From positions 1 to 53,693 of the forward strand of contig JAFLKM010000046.1 of NCBI GenBank assembly GCA_019163335.1: a stretch of 53,693 bases of DNA, given 5' to 3'. The notes beneath the pieces were generated by a model that was not told the DNA's origin, searched no databases, and was given only the letters and a program-made list of their open reading frames with translations. Of this stretch, positions 19,454 through 28,778 are shown one piece after another (position 1 is the stretch's first letter; each line of letters starts with the position of its first letter). The DNA is from Desulfobulbaceae bacterium. GTDB taxonomy: Bacteria > Desulfobacterota > Desulfobulbia > Desulfobulbales > Desulfocapsaceae. The translations under genes and the position numbers were made by a program.

Positions 19454-19906
19454 ATGGATCGTGTAATTATTGCCCTGGCGACAGGATTGTATACCGGCAG
19501 GCTGCCGATCTGCCCTGGCACCTGGGGCTCCCTTGCCGCCATTATCCCCTGGCTTTTTCTCCGCAATCTCAGTATGCCCGGCTATCTATTAATGCTGGCC
19601 CTGGTTTTCGTGCTTGGTTTTTTTGTCTCCGGCTCGGCGGAAAAAATCCTTGATCAACCCGATGCCGGCCCCATCGTTATTGACGAGTTCCTGGGCATGT
19701 TCATCACCCTGACCCTGGCCCCCGACCATTGGGCGGCATGGCTCCTGGGTTTCTTCCTGTTCCGCGCCTTCGACATCGTCAAGCCCTTTCCCTGCTCCTG
19801 GTTTGACCGCCGCATCCACGGCGGAATCGGCATCATGATGGACGATGTCGTCGCAGGCATCTACGCCCTGACCAGTCTGCAGCTTATCTGGTTGATAGTC
19901 ACATAG
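19454..19906 (+). CDS. pgpA: phosphatidylglycerophosphatase A
   Basis: Membrane enzyme that dephosphorylates phosphatidylglycerol phosphate to phosphatidylglycerol. The 150 residues contain the family motifs CPGTWGSLAA near residue 20, IDEFLGM near 77 and LFRAFDIVKPFP near 102, with about three transmembrane helices. The ATG has GGAGAG upstream. It is the last gene of the plus-strand run and is convergent with the DUF4405 gene, 62 bases apart. Confidence 0.96.
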   Translation: MDRVIIALATGLYTGRLPICPGTWGSLAAIIPWLFLRNLSMPGYLLMLALVFVLGFFVSGSAEKILDQPDAGPIVIDEFLGMFITLTLAPDHWAAWLLGFFLFRAFDIVKPFPCSWFDRRIHGGIGIMMDDVVAGIYALTSLQLIWLIVT

Positions 19907-19968
19907 TCCCGGCAAGCAGGCACCATTGAGTACCAATCTGATCCCATCTGCTTCCAGCCGGAAATCAC

Positions 19969-20811
19969 TCAGGGAGTGCGTTCAGTGGCGACACGATGGA
20001 GGATGGCAAAAAAGGCGGAAGGTTCCATTTTGGCAGCCCCGGCAATCTCGCGAATGGTCTGATCCGGCCGGGCAGGGATATTTTCCCTGGCCAGCCCCTG
20101 AATAATCCTTGCCGGCTGAAGGGTGTAGGTGGTGCAGATCTCCTGCAGGGTCTTGTTGCCGAACCCGGGCATCGGCGCATCCGGGAAGGTGAGAGCAGCA
20201 GCTTCCACCACCTTTGAGGCAGGCTTGATAATGTCAAACAGGGCCTTGGGGGTCATCTTGTTTTGGGCTGCAATGGCAGCCACGGTATCCTTCTCATCCT
20301 TCACAACAATCCCGGCCTTCCCCATAAGCTCCCTGGCCTTCACCGGATCAAGCTCGGTTTTCCGGTAAAAAGAAGCCAAGAGAGACAACTCAGCATGCCC
20401 ATAGGGCGGCTCACCATATTTTTTGGCTGCGGCATCCTTGAAAGAATGGCCAAAGTTTAGCACCAGGGACATGGGAGGAATCTTCCAGTATGTGCCAAAC
20501 CCCACCACCAGAATCAGGATCAGGGCGACATTAAAGCTGCCAGTGAAAACCTTGACCTCTCTGGCCCTGTTTTTCAGATAGGCAGCAACCGCATTCCAGT
20601 TATAGAAGAGGTGCAGCAGGCCGGCAAAGAGGAAGAGAAACCCCAGATTAATGTGCAAGTTGCCCCACTCGTTCTTGCTCAGGCCCCACAAGCGCCAATC
20701 CGCCCAATAGGCAACCCGCCCCTCCGGAACAATATAGAGGATGACGCTGGTGAGAATACAGAGGAAAAAAGAGAGCAGCATGGTCAATGAAAGGATTTTC
20801 CGGAGTGTCAT
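19969..20811 (-). CDS. DUF4405-type membrane protein with long soluble C-terminal region
   Basis: The N-terminus has three to four membrane helices (about residues 7-28, 50-67, 95-115). The second contains His residues (HINLGF, LLHLFYNW) typical of DUF4405/cytochrome b-like quinol-associated proteins, so b-type heme binding is possible but unproven. The second half (from about 130) is hydrophilic and seems to hold two or three helix-turn units (MTPKALFDII, TLQEICTTY, TIREIAGAA). I use the ATG at 20811 (280 residues) because AAGGA lies upstream; a longer frame to 20880 lacks one. The neighbours give no functional hint. Confidence 0.78.
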   Translation of the reverse strand: MTLRKILSLTMLLSFFLCILTSVILYIVPEGRVAYWADWRLWGLSKNEWGNLHINLGFLFLFAGLLHLFYNWNAVAAYLKNRAREVKVFTGSFNVALILILVVGFGTYWKIPPMSLVLNFGHSFKDAAAKKYGEPPYGHAELSLLASFYRKTELDPVKARELMGKAGIVVKDEKDTVAAIAAQNKMTPKALFDIIKPASKVVEAAALTFPDAPMPGFGNKTLQEICTTYTLQPARIIQGLARENIPARPDQTIREIAGAAKMEPSAFFAILHRVATERTP

Positions 20812-20948
20812 GGCGTTTTCCTTGTCGGGATAAAGGGTTGGGACCCGCATAATTTGCGCAAAAAAATGCGCAAAAGACACTGTCCACTCAGTTTGTTATC
20901 AGGAGCCTGAAGTCAAAGAGTCAGAAGACAAAACCACTCCTTCAATTT

Positions 20949-23783
20949 TCAACCTATCTCCCTGTTTTTTTCCCTGTCCAGTGCCTGTCGTACCTTTTCA
21001 GCCAGCTCCTTGAGAGAAAAGGGTTTCTGGAGAAAGCTCATTTGTGCGTCCAATATTCCCTGTTCAGCCATGATGTCTGAGGTATAGCCCGACATGAACA
21101 GGATTTTGAAATGGGGATATAAGGGAACCAGCCTTTCGGTCAAATCCTGACCACTCATCTCAGGCATGACCACGTCCGTCATGAGCAGATGAATCTCAGA
21201 TGCGTGTTCGCCAGCCAATCGCATGGCCTCCTGGGCGCCGCCAGCCGACATGACCCGATAGCCAAGCGCCCCCAACATCATCGCAGTCATCTGCAAAAGG
21301 GCCGGCTCGTCTTCCACCAGCAGAATAACCTCCTGACCCTGCATCTCCGTTTTTGCTCTGTCGTCCACAAACTTCTCCTCAACAAACTCCTCCACATTCC
21401 GTGGCAGATAAATCGTGAACAGTGTTCCTTCGCCCAACACACTGGAAACTTGAATGTGGCCGTTGTTCTGACGAACAGCCCCTTCCACTGTCGCCAGGCC
21501 AAGACCGGTTCCCTGGCCGATACCCTTGGTGGTAAAGAAGGGTTCAAAAATATGGTCCAGCGTTTCTTTGTCGATACCGCAGCCGGTATCACGCACGGCA
21601 AGGCATACATACTCACCGGGTGTGATATTAGGATAATTGGCACAGAAGGCCTGGTCCAGGACAATATTCGCGGTTCTGATACCAAGCTTACCGACACCCG
21701 AGATGGCATCACGGGCATTGACACAGAGGTTGGCAAGAATTTGATCAATCTGTGAGGGATCCATCTTGACTGCCCATAGGTCTTCCGCGGGCTCCCAGCT
21801 TAACTGGATGTTCTCACCGATGAGTCGTTGCAGCATTCTGAGCATCCCTTCGACAATTTCATTCAGATTCAGCGACTTGCGGACAATAATCTGTTTACGG
21901 GCAAAGGCGAGAAGTTGCCGGGTGAGGTCGGCTGAACGAAGGGCCGCCTTCTGAATTTCCAGAAGAGACGCATAAATCGGCTGAGCCATATCCACCTGGC
22001 CCAGCGCGATATCGGTGTATCCGATAATAACCCCCAGCATATTGTTAAAATCGTGGGCCACACCACCGGCCAGACGACCCACCGACTCCATCCTCTGGGC
22101 CTGCTGAAGCTGTTTTTCCAGGGATATTTTTTCGTCCATTTCTCGACGAATGATACTGAGATCATGGAGGCTCGTAAAAATACTGGTCGGCAGTCCTTCT
22201 TGATCATAAATAATTTTTACCGTCACCTCAAGGGGGTGCCCGGAAAAAGGGTTATCTGGATGATCCGGCTCCATTATCATCTGAAAATCACGCCTTTCTT
22301 TCTGCGCGCAACAGATCGGGCAGCAGCCTGTTATCCCCAGAGGATGCATAATTTCATCCGCCGGACGGCCAACGACGGAATTCGGACTCGTGCCCATGAC
22401 CTGATAAAAGGACTTGTTGGCTCGAACGAGCCGGCACTCGAGGTCCAGCAGATAAATAATATCATCAAAGGAGTCCATGGCGGCAGACCACTCCCGAAAG
22501 GACTGCTTAAGGGCTTGTGCCGCAATTTTTCGTTCAACCAGCCTCCATACCGCATCCATAAGGAGTATCAATTCATTAATATCGCTCTGACGATAATCCT
22601 CGTCCTTGTTAGCCACACCCACCACCGCCACAACGTCCCCCTGCTGAAAGATCGGGATGGCGAGAAAATTCTGCAGCACCACATGCCCTTGGGGGCAGCC
22701 ATTTTTTGAGGGATTTTCAGCCTGATAGTCATTCACAAGGACGGGCTGCCCCAGTCGCACCGCCTCTCCCAGCAGCCCGATACGATCCAGCTGAAAACAG
22801 TTCTGCGTTCCTTCCATGGCACACTGCTGCATAACCTCCCGCGACCAGCTGACAAGAATAAGTTCACGTGTTTTTGGAACATAATTACAAATAAAACCGA
22901 TCCTGCTCCCGGTGAGAAGAAGCGCCTGTTCCAGGGCATAATCGAAAAGTTCCTGTTGACTGGCGGCCTGGAATTGAAAGATATCGGCAAGACTTTGCAA
23001 GCGCTGCTGACCGAGCAGGAGCTGTTTTTGCTTCACTGCCAGGGCGTCAAGCATTCGGTTAAACCCAGACCCAAGAGTAGCAATCTCGTCATGACCGGCG
23101 ACATCCATCCGCAAATCCCGCTGCCCCTCTTCAATCTGCCTCGAAACAGCAAGGAGCTGATTCAAGCCGACAGTCAGCCGCCTGCCGAGGAACACCGCAA
23201 AAAGTGTCCCGATGACAATGGCCAACACGGTGTAAAGAATTCCATTACGGGAAATGATCCCCAGATTATCTTCGATCGTTTTCCGACCCTGCCCTACCCT
23301 GGCCCAGCCAATCCCTGTTCCAGTGCTGGTCAGGATGGGTGCGGCAATATCGAGGAGATCCTTGTCGTCATGCAGAACCTGAAGCTCCTGCTGCTGGTCA
23401 TGGACAGCCCTGAGCAGCCGGCTTTTGGGATCGACAAGATATTGGCCAATGCGGGATTTATCGCTATGGGCCAGCACCTTACCGTCAGTGCCATGAACCA
23501 TGACATATCGAATATCCGGGTAATGCGCCACAGAGGTGACAATCTCTTCCAGCCCCACGACATCATTGGCAAGAATCCAGGAGCTGCTGTTAATGGCCAG
23601 GTTCTGGGCCAGACTTTTCGTCTGTTCGAGACTCTGTCTGCTGAGAAAATCGCGCTGCCGCATCACCAGATCAAAAACAAAACTGGTCATCAGCAACAGA
23701 TGCACAAGGGCTACTCCCCAAATTAATCGGGAGCGTATTGTTGACGGCCAGACTCTGGCAATGGTGGCAGGCAGAGAGAGCAT
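20949..23783 (-). CDS. hybrid sensor histidine kinase (HAMP-GAF-PAS-HisKA-HATPase-REC)
   Basis: Membrane sensor kinase of 944 residues. Order: TM1 about 20-42, a periplasmic sensor of about 130 residues, TM2 about 181-200, HAMP about 201-255, GAF about 265-420, PAS about 430-545, HisKA with the phospho-acceptor His577 in [12 protein letters not shown], HATPase with NARDAIS, DTGCGID and [11 protein letters not shown], and a C-terminal receiver (VEDEPALL, phospho-Asp in [13 protein letters not shown], then LQKPFS). The PAS domain carries a tight cysteine cluster CCPICC (487-492). The gene starts 18 bases after a PhnD-like lipoprotein gene on the same strand, so the lipoprotein probably feeds it. 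No separate output regulator is adjacent. Confidence 0.95.
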   Translation of the reverse strand: MLSLPATIARVWPSTIRSRLIWGVALVHLLLMTSFVFDLVMRQRDFLSRQSLEQTKSLAQNLAINSSSWILANDVVGLEEIVTSVAHYPDIRYVMVHGTDGKVLAHSDKSRIGQYLVDPKSRLLRAVHDQQQELQVLHDDKDLLDIAAPILTSTGTGIGWARVGQGRKTIEDNLGIISRNGILYTVLAIVIGTLFAVFLGRRLTVGLNQLLAVSRQIEEGQRDLRMDVAGHDEIATLGSGFNRMLDALAVKQKQLLLGQQRLQSLADIFQFQAASQQELFDYALEQALLLTGSRIGFICNYVPKTRELILVSWSREVMQQCAMEGTQNCFQLDRIGLLGEAVRLGQPVLVNDYQAENPSKNGCPQGHVVLQNFLAIPIFQQGDVVAVVGVANKDEDYRQSDINELILLMDAVWRLVERKIAAQALKQSFREWSAAMDSFDDIIYLLDLECRLVRANKSFYQVMGTSPNSVVGRPADEIMHPLGITGCCPICCAQKERRDFQMIMEPDHPDNPFSGHPLEVTVKIIYDQEGLPTSIFTSLHDLSIIRREMDEKISLEKQLQQAQRMESVGRLAGGVAHDFNNMLGVIIGYTDIALGQVDMAQPIYASLLEIQKAALRSADLTRQLLAFARKQIIVRKSLNLNEIVEGMLRMLQRLIGENIQLSWEPAEDLWAVKMDPSQIDQILANLCVNARDAISGVGKLGIRTANIVLDQAFCANYPNITPGEYVCLAVRDTGCGIDKETLDHIFEPFFTTKGIGQGTGLGLATVEGAVRQNNGHIQVSSVLGEGTLFTIYLPRNVEEFVEEKFVDDRAKTEMQGQEVILLVEDEPALLQMTAMMLGALGYRVMSAGGAQEAMRLAGEHASEIHLLMTDVVMPEMSGQDLTERLVPLYPHFKILFMSGYTSDIMAEQGILDAQMSFLQKPFSLKELAEKVRQALDREKNREIG

Positions 23784-23801
23784 TAAGCGCCTTATGATAT
23801 T

Positions 23802-24776
23802 TTATGGGATGTCATGGATGGCCTTGCCATATTCTTTCATGAAATCTTGCACCGGCTGATAGGTGGCATCGTTGCCATCCTCGAAACAGACAAGGGGAAG
23901 AAGGGCCAGGAGCTTGCGGCCCTCTTCGTGGGTGTGCAGGGCAAGCAAGATGGATTTAATCTCGCTCACCACCTTCGGCGGCACATCATCACGGGCGACC
24001 AGGCTATTATTGATAAGAGACGCAGTCTCCCACCTCACCTCCAGCTCGTCTGCTATCGCCGGGTTGGCCTCGATAAAGGCCTGCCAGGGAGGTGGCCAGG
24101 TTGCCCCGGCAGCGCTTTTGCCCAGATAGACATTCATGATCGATGACTCCTGAGAACCGGAAAAAAGCCTGGTGATATCCTGATTTACATCCAGGCCATG
24201 GGTGTGCAGATACTCCAGGGGCATCATGGTTGCGGCCAGGGCAGTGGGGGCAGGGAAGCTTACGGTCTTGCCTTTCAAATCAGCAACCGTATTGATTCCA
24301 CTGTCCTTTCTCACCAGGATGATGCCGCGAAATTTCTCATCGTCACCCATCTTGGCAAAAACGTGATACCCATGCTGCATGGCTTGAATGGTCTGATACG
24401 GATTGGGCAGGGCAAAATGAAAGTGGCGACTGTAGAGTTTTTTATCAAACTCGTCATAGGAGCGAGAGGCCTCAAGCTGAATGGTGAACTCAGGACACTC
24501 CTGGTTCAGATATTCAATCAACGGGCCGTATGTTGCAAAAAGACGCTGGGGATTATGGAGCGGATGCACCCCAAAGGTCAAAACCATCTGTTTGACATCC
24601 GGGGTACTGGTATAGGCAGGGGCGTAACTCTCTTTCTGAGGGGAATCGCAGGAAATAACAAGCAGGGAAAACAAGGAAAAAACAAGCCAGACCGACATAG
24701 ATCCGGCCTTGAACCAGAGGATTCGACTTATTCGGCTGCAGGCCGTTCTGTTGCAGAGAGCTTTCATAGCATCCAT
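23802..24776 (-). CDS. PhnD-like periplasmic substrate-binding lipoprotein
   Basis: Type II periplasmic binding protein of the phosphate/phosphonate (PhnD/TAXI-like) family. Features: a hydrophobic segment ending in the lipobox LVISC (the Cys to be lipidated), then the LTFGVHPLHNPQRLFATYGPLIEYL block, HFALPNPYQTIQAM, DLKGKTVSFPAPTALAA and GSQESSIMNVYLGKSAAGA, the usual ligand-cleft segments. It contains no ABC permease or ATPase partner and is followed within 18 bases by a hybrid kinase, so it probably acts as a ligand sensor rather than a transporter. ATGs at 24767 and 24698 are alternative starts, the latter with a better ribosome site. Confidence 0.9.
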   Translation of the reverse strand: MDAMKALCNRTACSRISRILWFKAGSMSVWLVFSLFSLLVISCDSPQKESYAPAYTSTPDVKQMVLTFGVHPLHNPQRLFATYGPLIEYLNQECPEFTIQLEASRSYDEFDKKLYSRHFHFALPNPYQTIQAMQHGYHVFAKMGDDEKFRGIILVRKDSGINTVADLKGKTVSFPAPTALAATMMPLEYLHTHGLDVNQDITRLFSGSQESSIMNVYLGKSAAGATWPPPWQAFIEANPAIADELEVRWETASLINNSLVARDDVPPKVVSEIKSILLALHTHEEGRKLLALLPLVCFEDGNDATYQPVQDFMKEYGKAIHDIP

Positions 24777-24873
24777 AATGCGCTACAAATTTTTCGACAT
24801 TCTTCACCCCTATGGCAGGCCGACGCCTTCTATCCACCTTTCTTCAAGCTCTGACCCCGATGCATGGGGGATG

Positions 24874-24928
24874 AGTGCCTTACAGATTATTCTCTTGCAA
24901 AAAAGAAGAAAATAATCTGCAAGGCACT
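24874..24928. repeat. dispersed palindromic repeat, copy B (best preserved)
   Basis: A 55-base near-perfect palindrome. AGTGCCTTACAGATTATTC on the left mirrors AATAATCTGCAAGGCACT on the right with about two mismatches over 24 base pairs, and the loop is A-rich. The pairing extends outward by ATG/CAT. It lies between the aroG-type stop and the phnD-like start on the minus strand and could also act as a weak terminator. Confidence 0.85.
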
Positions 24929-24975
24929 CATTCAGCACAAGCGCGCTCAATATTTATTCACGCGTCCCCCCCCCT

Positions 24976-26346
24976 TCAGCTCCTGATCATATCGGCAATC
25001 TGAAAGGCAACCTCCAGACTCTGCTCGGCATTCAAGCGAGGATCACAGGTAGTCATATAGTTATTTGCAAGTTCCGCATCAACAATATTACGAGCCCCGC
25101 CGGTGCACTCCGTGACGTTGTCACCGGTCATCTCCAGATGGATACCGCCGGGAATCGTCCCCTCGGCCCAGTGGGTCTCGAAAAAGCAGGTGATTTCAGA
25201 AAGGATATCATTAAAATTTCGGGTTTTGTGACCGGACTCAGCGGTATAGGTGTTGGCATGCATGGGATCGCAGCTCCAGACGATATTAAAGCCCTCTTTT
25301 TTCATCTCACGAAGCAACGGAGGCAGCACCTTTTCAACCTTTTTCATCCCCAGACGGGTAATCAGAGTCAGCCTGCCCGCCTCGTTTTCAGGATTCAAGG
25401 CGGTAATCAGCCGCTTAACATTCTCCAGGTCATAATCAGGGCCGATCTTGACCCCGATGGGATTCAAGACCCCGCGCAGAAACTCCACATGGGCGCCATC
25501 TATCTGTCGGGTCCGTTCACCAATCCACAGCATGTGGGCGGAACAGTCATACCAGCCGCCGCTGGTGGAATCCTCACGGGTCAAGGCCTCTTCATAGCCA
25601 AGGAGCAGGGCCTCATGGGAGGTGAAGAACTGGGCCTGATTGATCTGGGGATTGTCAGTGGCAATGCCGATGGTCTCCATAAACTGAATGGCCTGGCTGA
25701 TCTGCTTGGCCAGACGTTCATAGGAACGGCCCATGGGCGACTGCACGACAAATTCCTGATTCCAGGCATGCACCCGATGCAAGGCGGCAAACCCTCCACG
25801 GGTATAGGCCCGCAACAGATTCAAGGTGGAGGCGGCCATATTATAACCCTGTAAAATTCGGTTCGGGTCGGGGATACGTGCCTCCATAATTGGATCCGGG
25901 CTGTTGACCATATCTCCACGATAGGAGGAAAGCTCCACCCCGTTTACCATCTCGGTATCCGCCGAACGAGGTTTGGCAAACTGACCGGCAATGCGGCCCA
26001 GCTTGATCACCGGTTTTCCGCCCGCATAGGTGAGGATTACAGCCATCTGCAGGAGCACCTTCAGGGTTTCCCTGATCTTGGGAGCCGTCACCTGTGAAAA
26101 ATCTTCGGAGCAATCGCCGCCCTGGAGTAAGAATGCATCCCCAACCACAGCCTTGGCCAGCATCGCCTTCAACTCACGAATCTCGCCGGCAAAAACCAGC
26201 GGCGGCAAACGAGAGAGGTTGGCCAGCACCTTGTCATAGACCTCCCTATCCGGCCATTTCGGCTGCTGCAGGGCCGTGAAATTGTGCCAACTTGTTTTCG
26301 TCCAGTCTATCGGGCTCTGCTTTGCTGTTCCCATTGTTGTTTTCAT
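24976..26346 (-). CDS. class II (plant-type) DAHP synthase
   Basis: 3-deoxy-D-arabino-heptulosonate-7-phosphate synthase, the first step of the shikimate pathway, from phosphoenolpyruvate and erythrose 4-phosphate. The 456 residues match the class II (AroA-II) family: DAFLLQGGDCSEDF, the RIAGQFAKPRS loop, SHEALLLGYEEALTR, SAHMLWIGERTRQIDGAHVEFLRG, PIGVKIGP, and the metal-binding MHANT in CDPMHANTYTAESG. The start at 26346 has GGAAGGAA; a longer frame to 26568 begins upstream of the predicted promoter. No fused regulatory domain is visible. The gene has a strong promoter with a leader of about 190 bases. Confidence 0.96.
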   Translation of the reverse strand: MKTTMGTAKQSPIDWTKTSWHNFTALQQPKWPDREVYDKVLANLSRLPPLVFAGEIRELKAMLAKAVVGDAFLLQGGDCSEDFSQVTAPKIRETLKVLLQMAVILTYAGGKPVIKLGRIAGQFAKPRSADTEMVNGVELSSYRGDMVNSPDPIMEARIPDPNRILQGYNMAASTLNLLRAYTRGGFAALHRVHAWNQEFVVQSPMGRSYERLAKQISQAIQFMETIGIATDNPQINQAQFFTSHEALLLGYEEALTREDSTSGGWYDCSAHMLWIGERTRQIDGAHVEFLRGVLNPIGVKIGPDYDLENVKRLITALNPENEAGRLTLITRLGMKKVEKVLPPLLREMKKEGFNIVWSCDPMHANTYTAESGHKTRNFNDILSEITCFFETHWAEGTIPGGIHLEMTGDNVTECTGGARNIVDAELANNYMTTCDPRLNAEQSLEVAFQIADMIRS

Positions 26347-26540
26347 TGCTGTTCCTTCCGATGAAATATAAAAAAAACTGTTTCGTTGTCGATTATCCTC
26401 CGCAGAGGCCTTCCATAAAAAACTCGGTGCCTGAAAGATACCTCCATGCGGGTCATTTTTGCTGTTTCTGATCCAACTTCGGCGGCCGGCATTTCCGTTA
26501 CGAACTCTTGGCCTATTTTTTTCTGTAAGCCAAAGGAAAC

Positions 26541-26568
26541 ATTTTACCATGAACCGTTTTATTGTCAA
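26541..26568 (-). promoter_or_regulatory. sigma-70 promoter of the DAHP synthase gene
   Basis: On the minus strand TTGACA (26563-26568), a 16-base spacer and TAAAAT (26541-26546). Initiation near 26534 leaves about 190 bases of leader before the ATG at 26346. This placement also argues against any start of that gene upstream of the promoter. Confidence 0.7.
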
Positions 26569-26772
26569 TTAGTTACAACAAATCAACACGAACGATCCCT
26601 TCTGCCGGTGAATACGGTCATCGATTGCCTCCAGATATCGTTCACCGACAATATTTACTGGGAGTGCTGCAGAGGCAGATGTTTGCTGCGCCAACCCGTC
26701 AATCTCCATGCGCTGGATCAATCCAGTCATGCGAGCCAGTTCTATATTCAGCACATCAAACGTCAATGGCAA
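26569..26772 (-). CDS. possible 67-residue small protein
   Basis: A TTG start at 26772 preceded by AGGAGAGG opens a 67-codon frame ending next to the DAHP synthase promoter. The product looks amphipathic and mildly acidic (VLNIELARMTGLIQRMEIDG, GERYLEAIDDRIH). I recognise no family, and it could be a chance frame. The evidence is only the ribosome-binding site and protein-like composition. Confidence 0.3.
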   Translation of the reverse strand: MPLTFDVLNIELARMTGLIQRMEIDGLAQQTSASAALPVNIVGERYLEAIDDRIHRQKGSFVLICCN

Positions 26773-27030
26773 GACCTCTCCTGTAATGGTCTTGCCGGCA
26801 ACCTGCGAATAAAAAAAGATGATGGAAGGAATCGGGTTGCAATGAACTGGGTTTTAAAAATTAAATCTCACAGGATAATGAAGACGTCAGGCTTGAATAT
26901 TCCGGTCATGTCCCGTATATTGCCGAAAATCCTTCCAATACAAAAAGAGAATACGCCGCAGGGGAAGGTTTCATGCAGTGGCGTTTCATGTCCAACACCG
27001 ATATTTTCAAGAAAGAGGCACGGGGCTTTA

Positions 27031-28032
27031 ATGTTGCTATCCGTTTCACGGCAGAACTATTTTGCGAAGGTCGGCGGGCTTATCAAGCTCCCCGTACTTT
27101 TAGGAATGCTGCTGCTCCTCTCTTCCTGCGCAGGAAGCTATCGCGGCCCGGATCAACTTCACGGAGAGCTGGCAACATATCAGGCCGCTGTCGACACCTC
27201 CCGTGCCAGTCGTTTTGCACCGCTTTTTCTGGTGGAAGAAAATCAATCCCCCTATAATCGTCCAGGCACTCCCCAACTCTACCGAAGTGACGACGACAAA
27301 ACAGCGGCCCTGGTGAATCCGGCCCAGCCGACACTCTATTGGCAGGAGACTGATTTCCAAGGCCGGTATGGAACCTACCACAATCTTATCTACCGTCTTC
27401 ATTTCAGCGAGGTTCCTCCCGGTCACCTGACCAGCGGTAAAAATGTCGGACTGCTGGTCATCGTGACACTGGATTCTCAGGAGCGCCCCTTGCTTTACAC
27501 CCTGGTTCACACCTGCGGCTGCTATCTGGCCATTATCCCAACCTCTCATCTGCCAAAACATGCTTTTCCGGAGGGATGGAACACGGGGACAGGGGATGTT
27601 TATGGCGAATTGCTGCCGGGACTGCTCCCCCTCCCCGCACAGGACCAGCCTGTTCATCTGCTGGTCACCCTTCGCTCCGAAACCCATCGAGCCATGGATA
27701 TCCGTCTGGTTCCATCAAGGCCTGCCTCAGACTCCGCCCTGACCCTGCAACCCATGTTGGCCCTGCATCAATTGCCGCTGGAGGGAGCAACGAGTTCTTT
27801 TTTTGAGAACACCGGTGCAAGAAAAGGCTATGTCAGAAACAGTCAGAAACTCTGGGAACAGCTGTTTATGAGCTGGTGGGCCCTGGATGGGAAAGTGGGG
27901 GAAGACAAGGCTTTAGGACCGGCCCAGGAGACAGGCGTTATCTTCTATACCAGCCTGAAACCCTGGGCCCGCGAGGAATCCAACCTCTGGGAGTTCCATG
28001 ATTTCCTGACCTACTGGGGCTGGGATCTTTGA
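27031..28032 (+). CDS. uncharacterised lipoprotein
   Basis: I do not recognise the family. From the ATG at 27031 the product has 333 residues. The first 33 form a lipoprotein signal peptide: a hydrophobic run LPVLLGMLLLLSSC with a lipobox Cys at residue 33. The mature part contains a compact CGC motif (HTCGCYLAIIP) and several aromatic-rich strands (YWQETDFQGRYGTYHNLIYRLHF), and no membrane segment. The frame stays open upstream to 26446, but the lipoprotein signal fixes the start. A weak GAGG precedes it. It lies downstream of a 685-base spacer and 113 bases before the phosphate pair, with no clear link to it. Confidence 0.8.
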   Translation: MLLSVSRQNYFAKVGGLIKLPVLLGMLLLLSSCAGSYRGPDQLHGELATYQAAVDTSRASRFAPLFLVEENQSPYNRPGTPQLYRSDDDKTAALVNPAQPTLYWQETDFQGRYGTYHNLIYRLHFSEVPPGHLTSGKNVGLLVIVTLDSQERPLLYTLVHTCGCYLAIIPTSHLPKHAFPEGWNTGTGDVYGELLPGLLPLPAQDQPVHLLVTLRSETHRAMDIRLVPSRPASDSALTLQPMLALHQLPLEGATSSFFENTGARKGYVRNSQKLWEQLFMSWWALDGKVGEDKALGPAQETGVIFYTSLKPWAREESNLWEFHDFLTYWGWDL

Positions 28033-28145
28033 TCTGAGAGGAGCTTGCGAATATAAATTTGTCCCCAGTTTTATGTTTTTTTTCATATATGAATTATCCC
28101 AGCGGTGGACCCATTTCCGCTCACTGTATCAAAGGAGGTAACGTT

Positions 28146-28778
28146 TTGCGTTTCCCAGGATCAAGCAAGAAAAAAAATGTCTTCTACGAATTACTGGAAA
28201 AACAGGCTAAGGCTGCATTGTTTGCGGCCCGGACTTTTCAAGAGTTGATAAACGATTTCGACAATCGTGGTCAATATGCCAAAAAAATCAAGGAAATCGA
28301 AATCGAGGCCGATCAAGTCGCACGGAGTCTTGCCAATCTGGTCGACGCCACCTTTGTCACCCCGCTGGACAAGGAAGATCTGCATGCCCTGTCCAGTGAA
28401 CTGAATGATGTCACCGAATCCATTGAGGCCTGCACCGGTCGCCTGGCCCTTTATCAGTTCGCCAATGTCCGACCGGACATGGAACTCTTGGTGAGCCATC
28501 TGGTGCGGATCACCGAGGCCACCCTGGACGCTGTCAGGGTGTTACGAACTCAGCCAAGCCTGGAAAACATCCAGGGAATTTATAAACATATTCATCAGAT
28601 CGAAAAAGAACACGATGGAGCCTTTCGTCGGGCATTGGCCAACCTGATCAACGCTCCGAACGCAGACCCGATCAGGGTGATCAAGTGGAAAGAGATTTAT
28701 GACCGGATCGAAGCCGCCGTGGACAGATGTGAAGATGTTGCCCACACCATCGAGAGCGTCGTCGTGAAATATGCATAG
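28146..28778 (+). CDS. DUF47 (PhoU-like) phosphate transport regulator
   Basis: Helical PhoU-related protein that usually partners Pit-type phosphate permeases. The TTG at 28146 is chosen because a perfect AAAGGAGGT (28131-28139) lies 6-7 bases upstream; from there the product has 210 residues, the family length. Charged heptad-like helices run throughout (FYELLEKQAKAALFAARTF, LVDATFVTPLDKEDLHALSS near 60-80), with conserved acidic residues D/E that in PhoU relatives bind metal. Its 3' end overlaps the Pit gene by 8 bases, which indicates translational coupling. Confidence 0.93.
   Translation: MRFPGSSKKKNVFYELLEKQAKAALFAARTFQELINDFDNRGQYAKKIKEIEIEADQVARSLANLVDATFVTPLDKEDLHALSSELNDVTESIEACTGRLALYQFANVRPDMELLVSHLVRITEATLDAVRVLRTQPSLENIQGIYKHIHQIEKEHDGAFRRALANLINAPNADPIRVIKWKEIYDRIEAAVDRCEDVAHTIESVVVKYA

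Noticed and set aside
26346-26568. A longer DAHP synthase with 74 extra N-terminal residues.
   Set aside because: The predicted promoter lies within the extension, and the downstream ATG has a good ribosome site and gives the usual family length.
26446-27030. An open frame that extends the lipoprotein by 195 residues upstream.
   Set aside because: The lipoprotein signal peptide starts at 27031, so the extension would put the signal in mid-protein. It also crosses the DAHP synthase promoter region.
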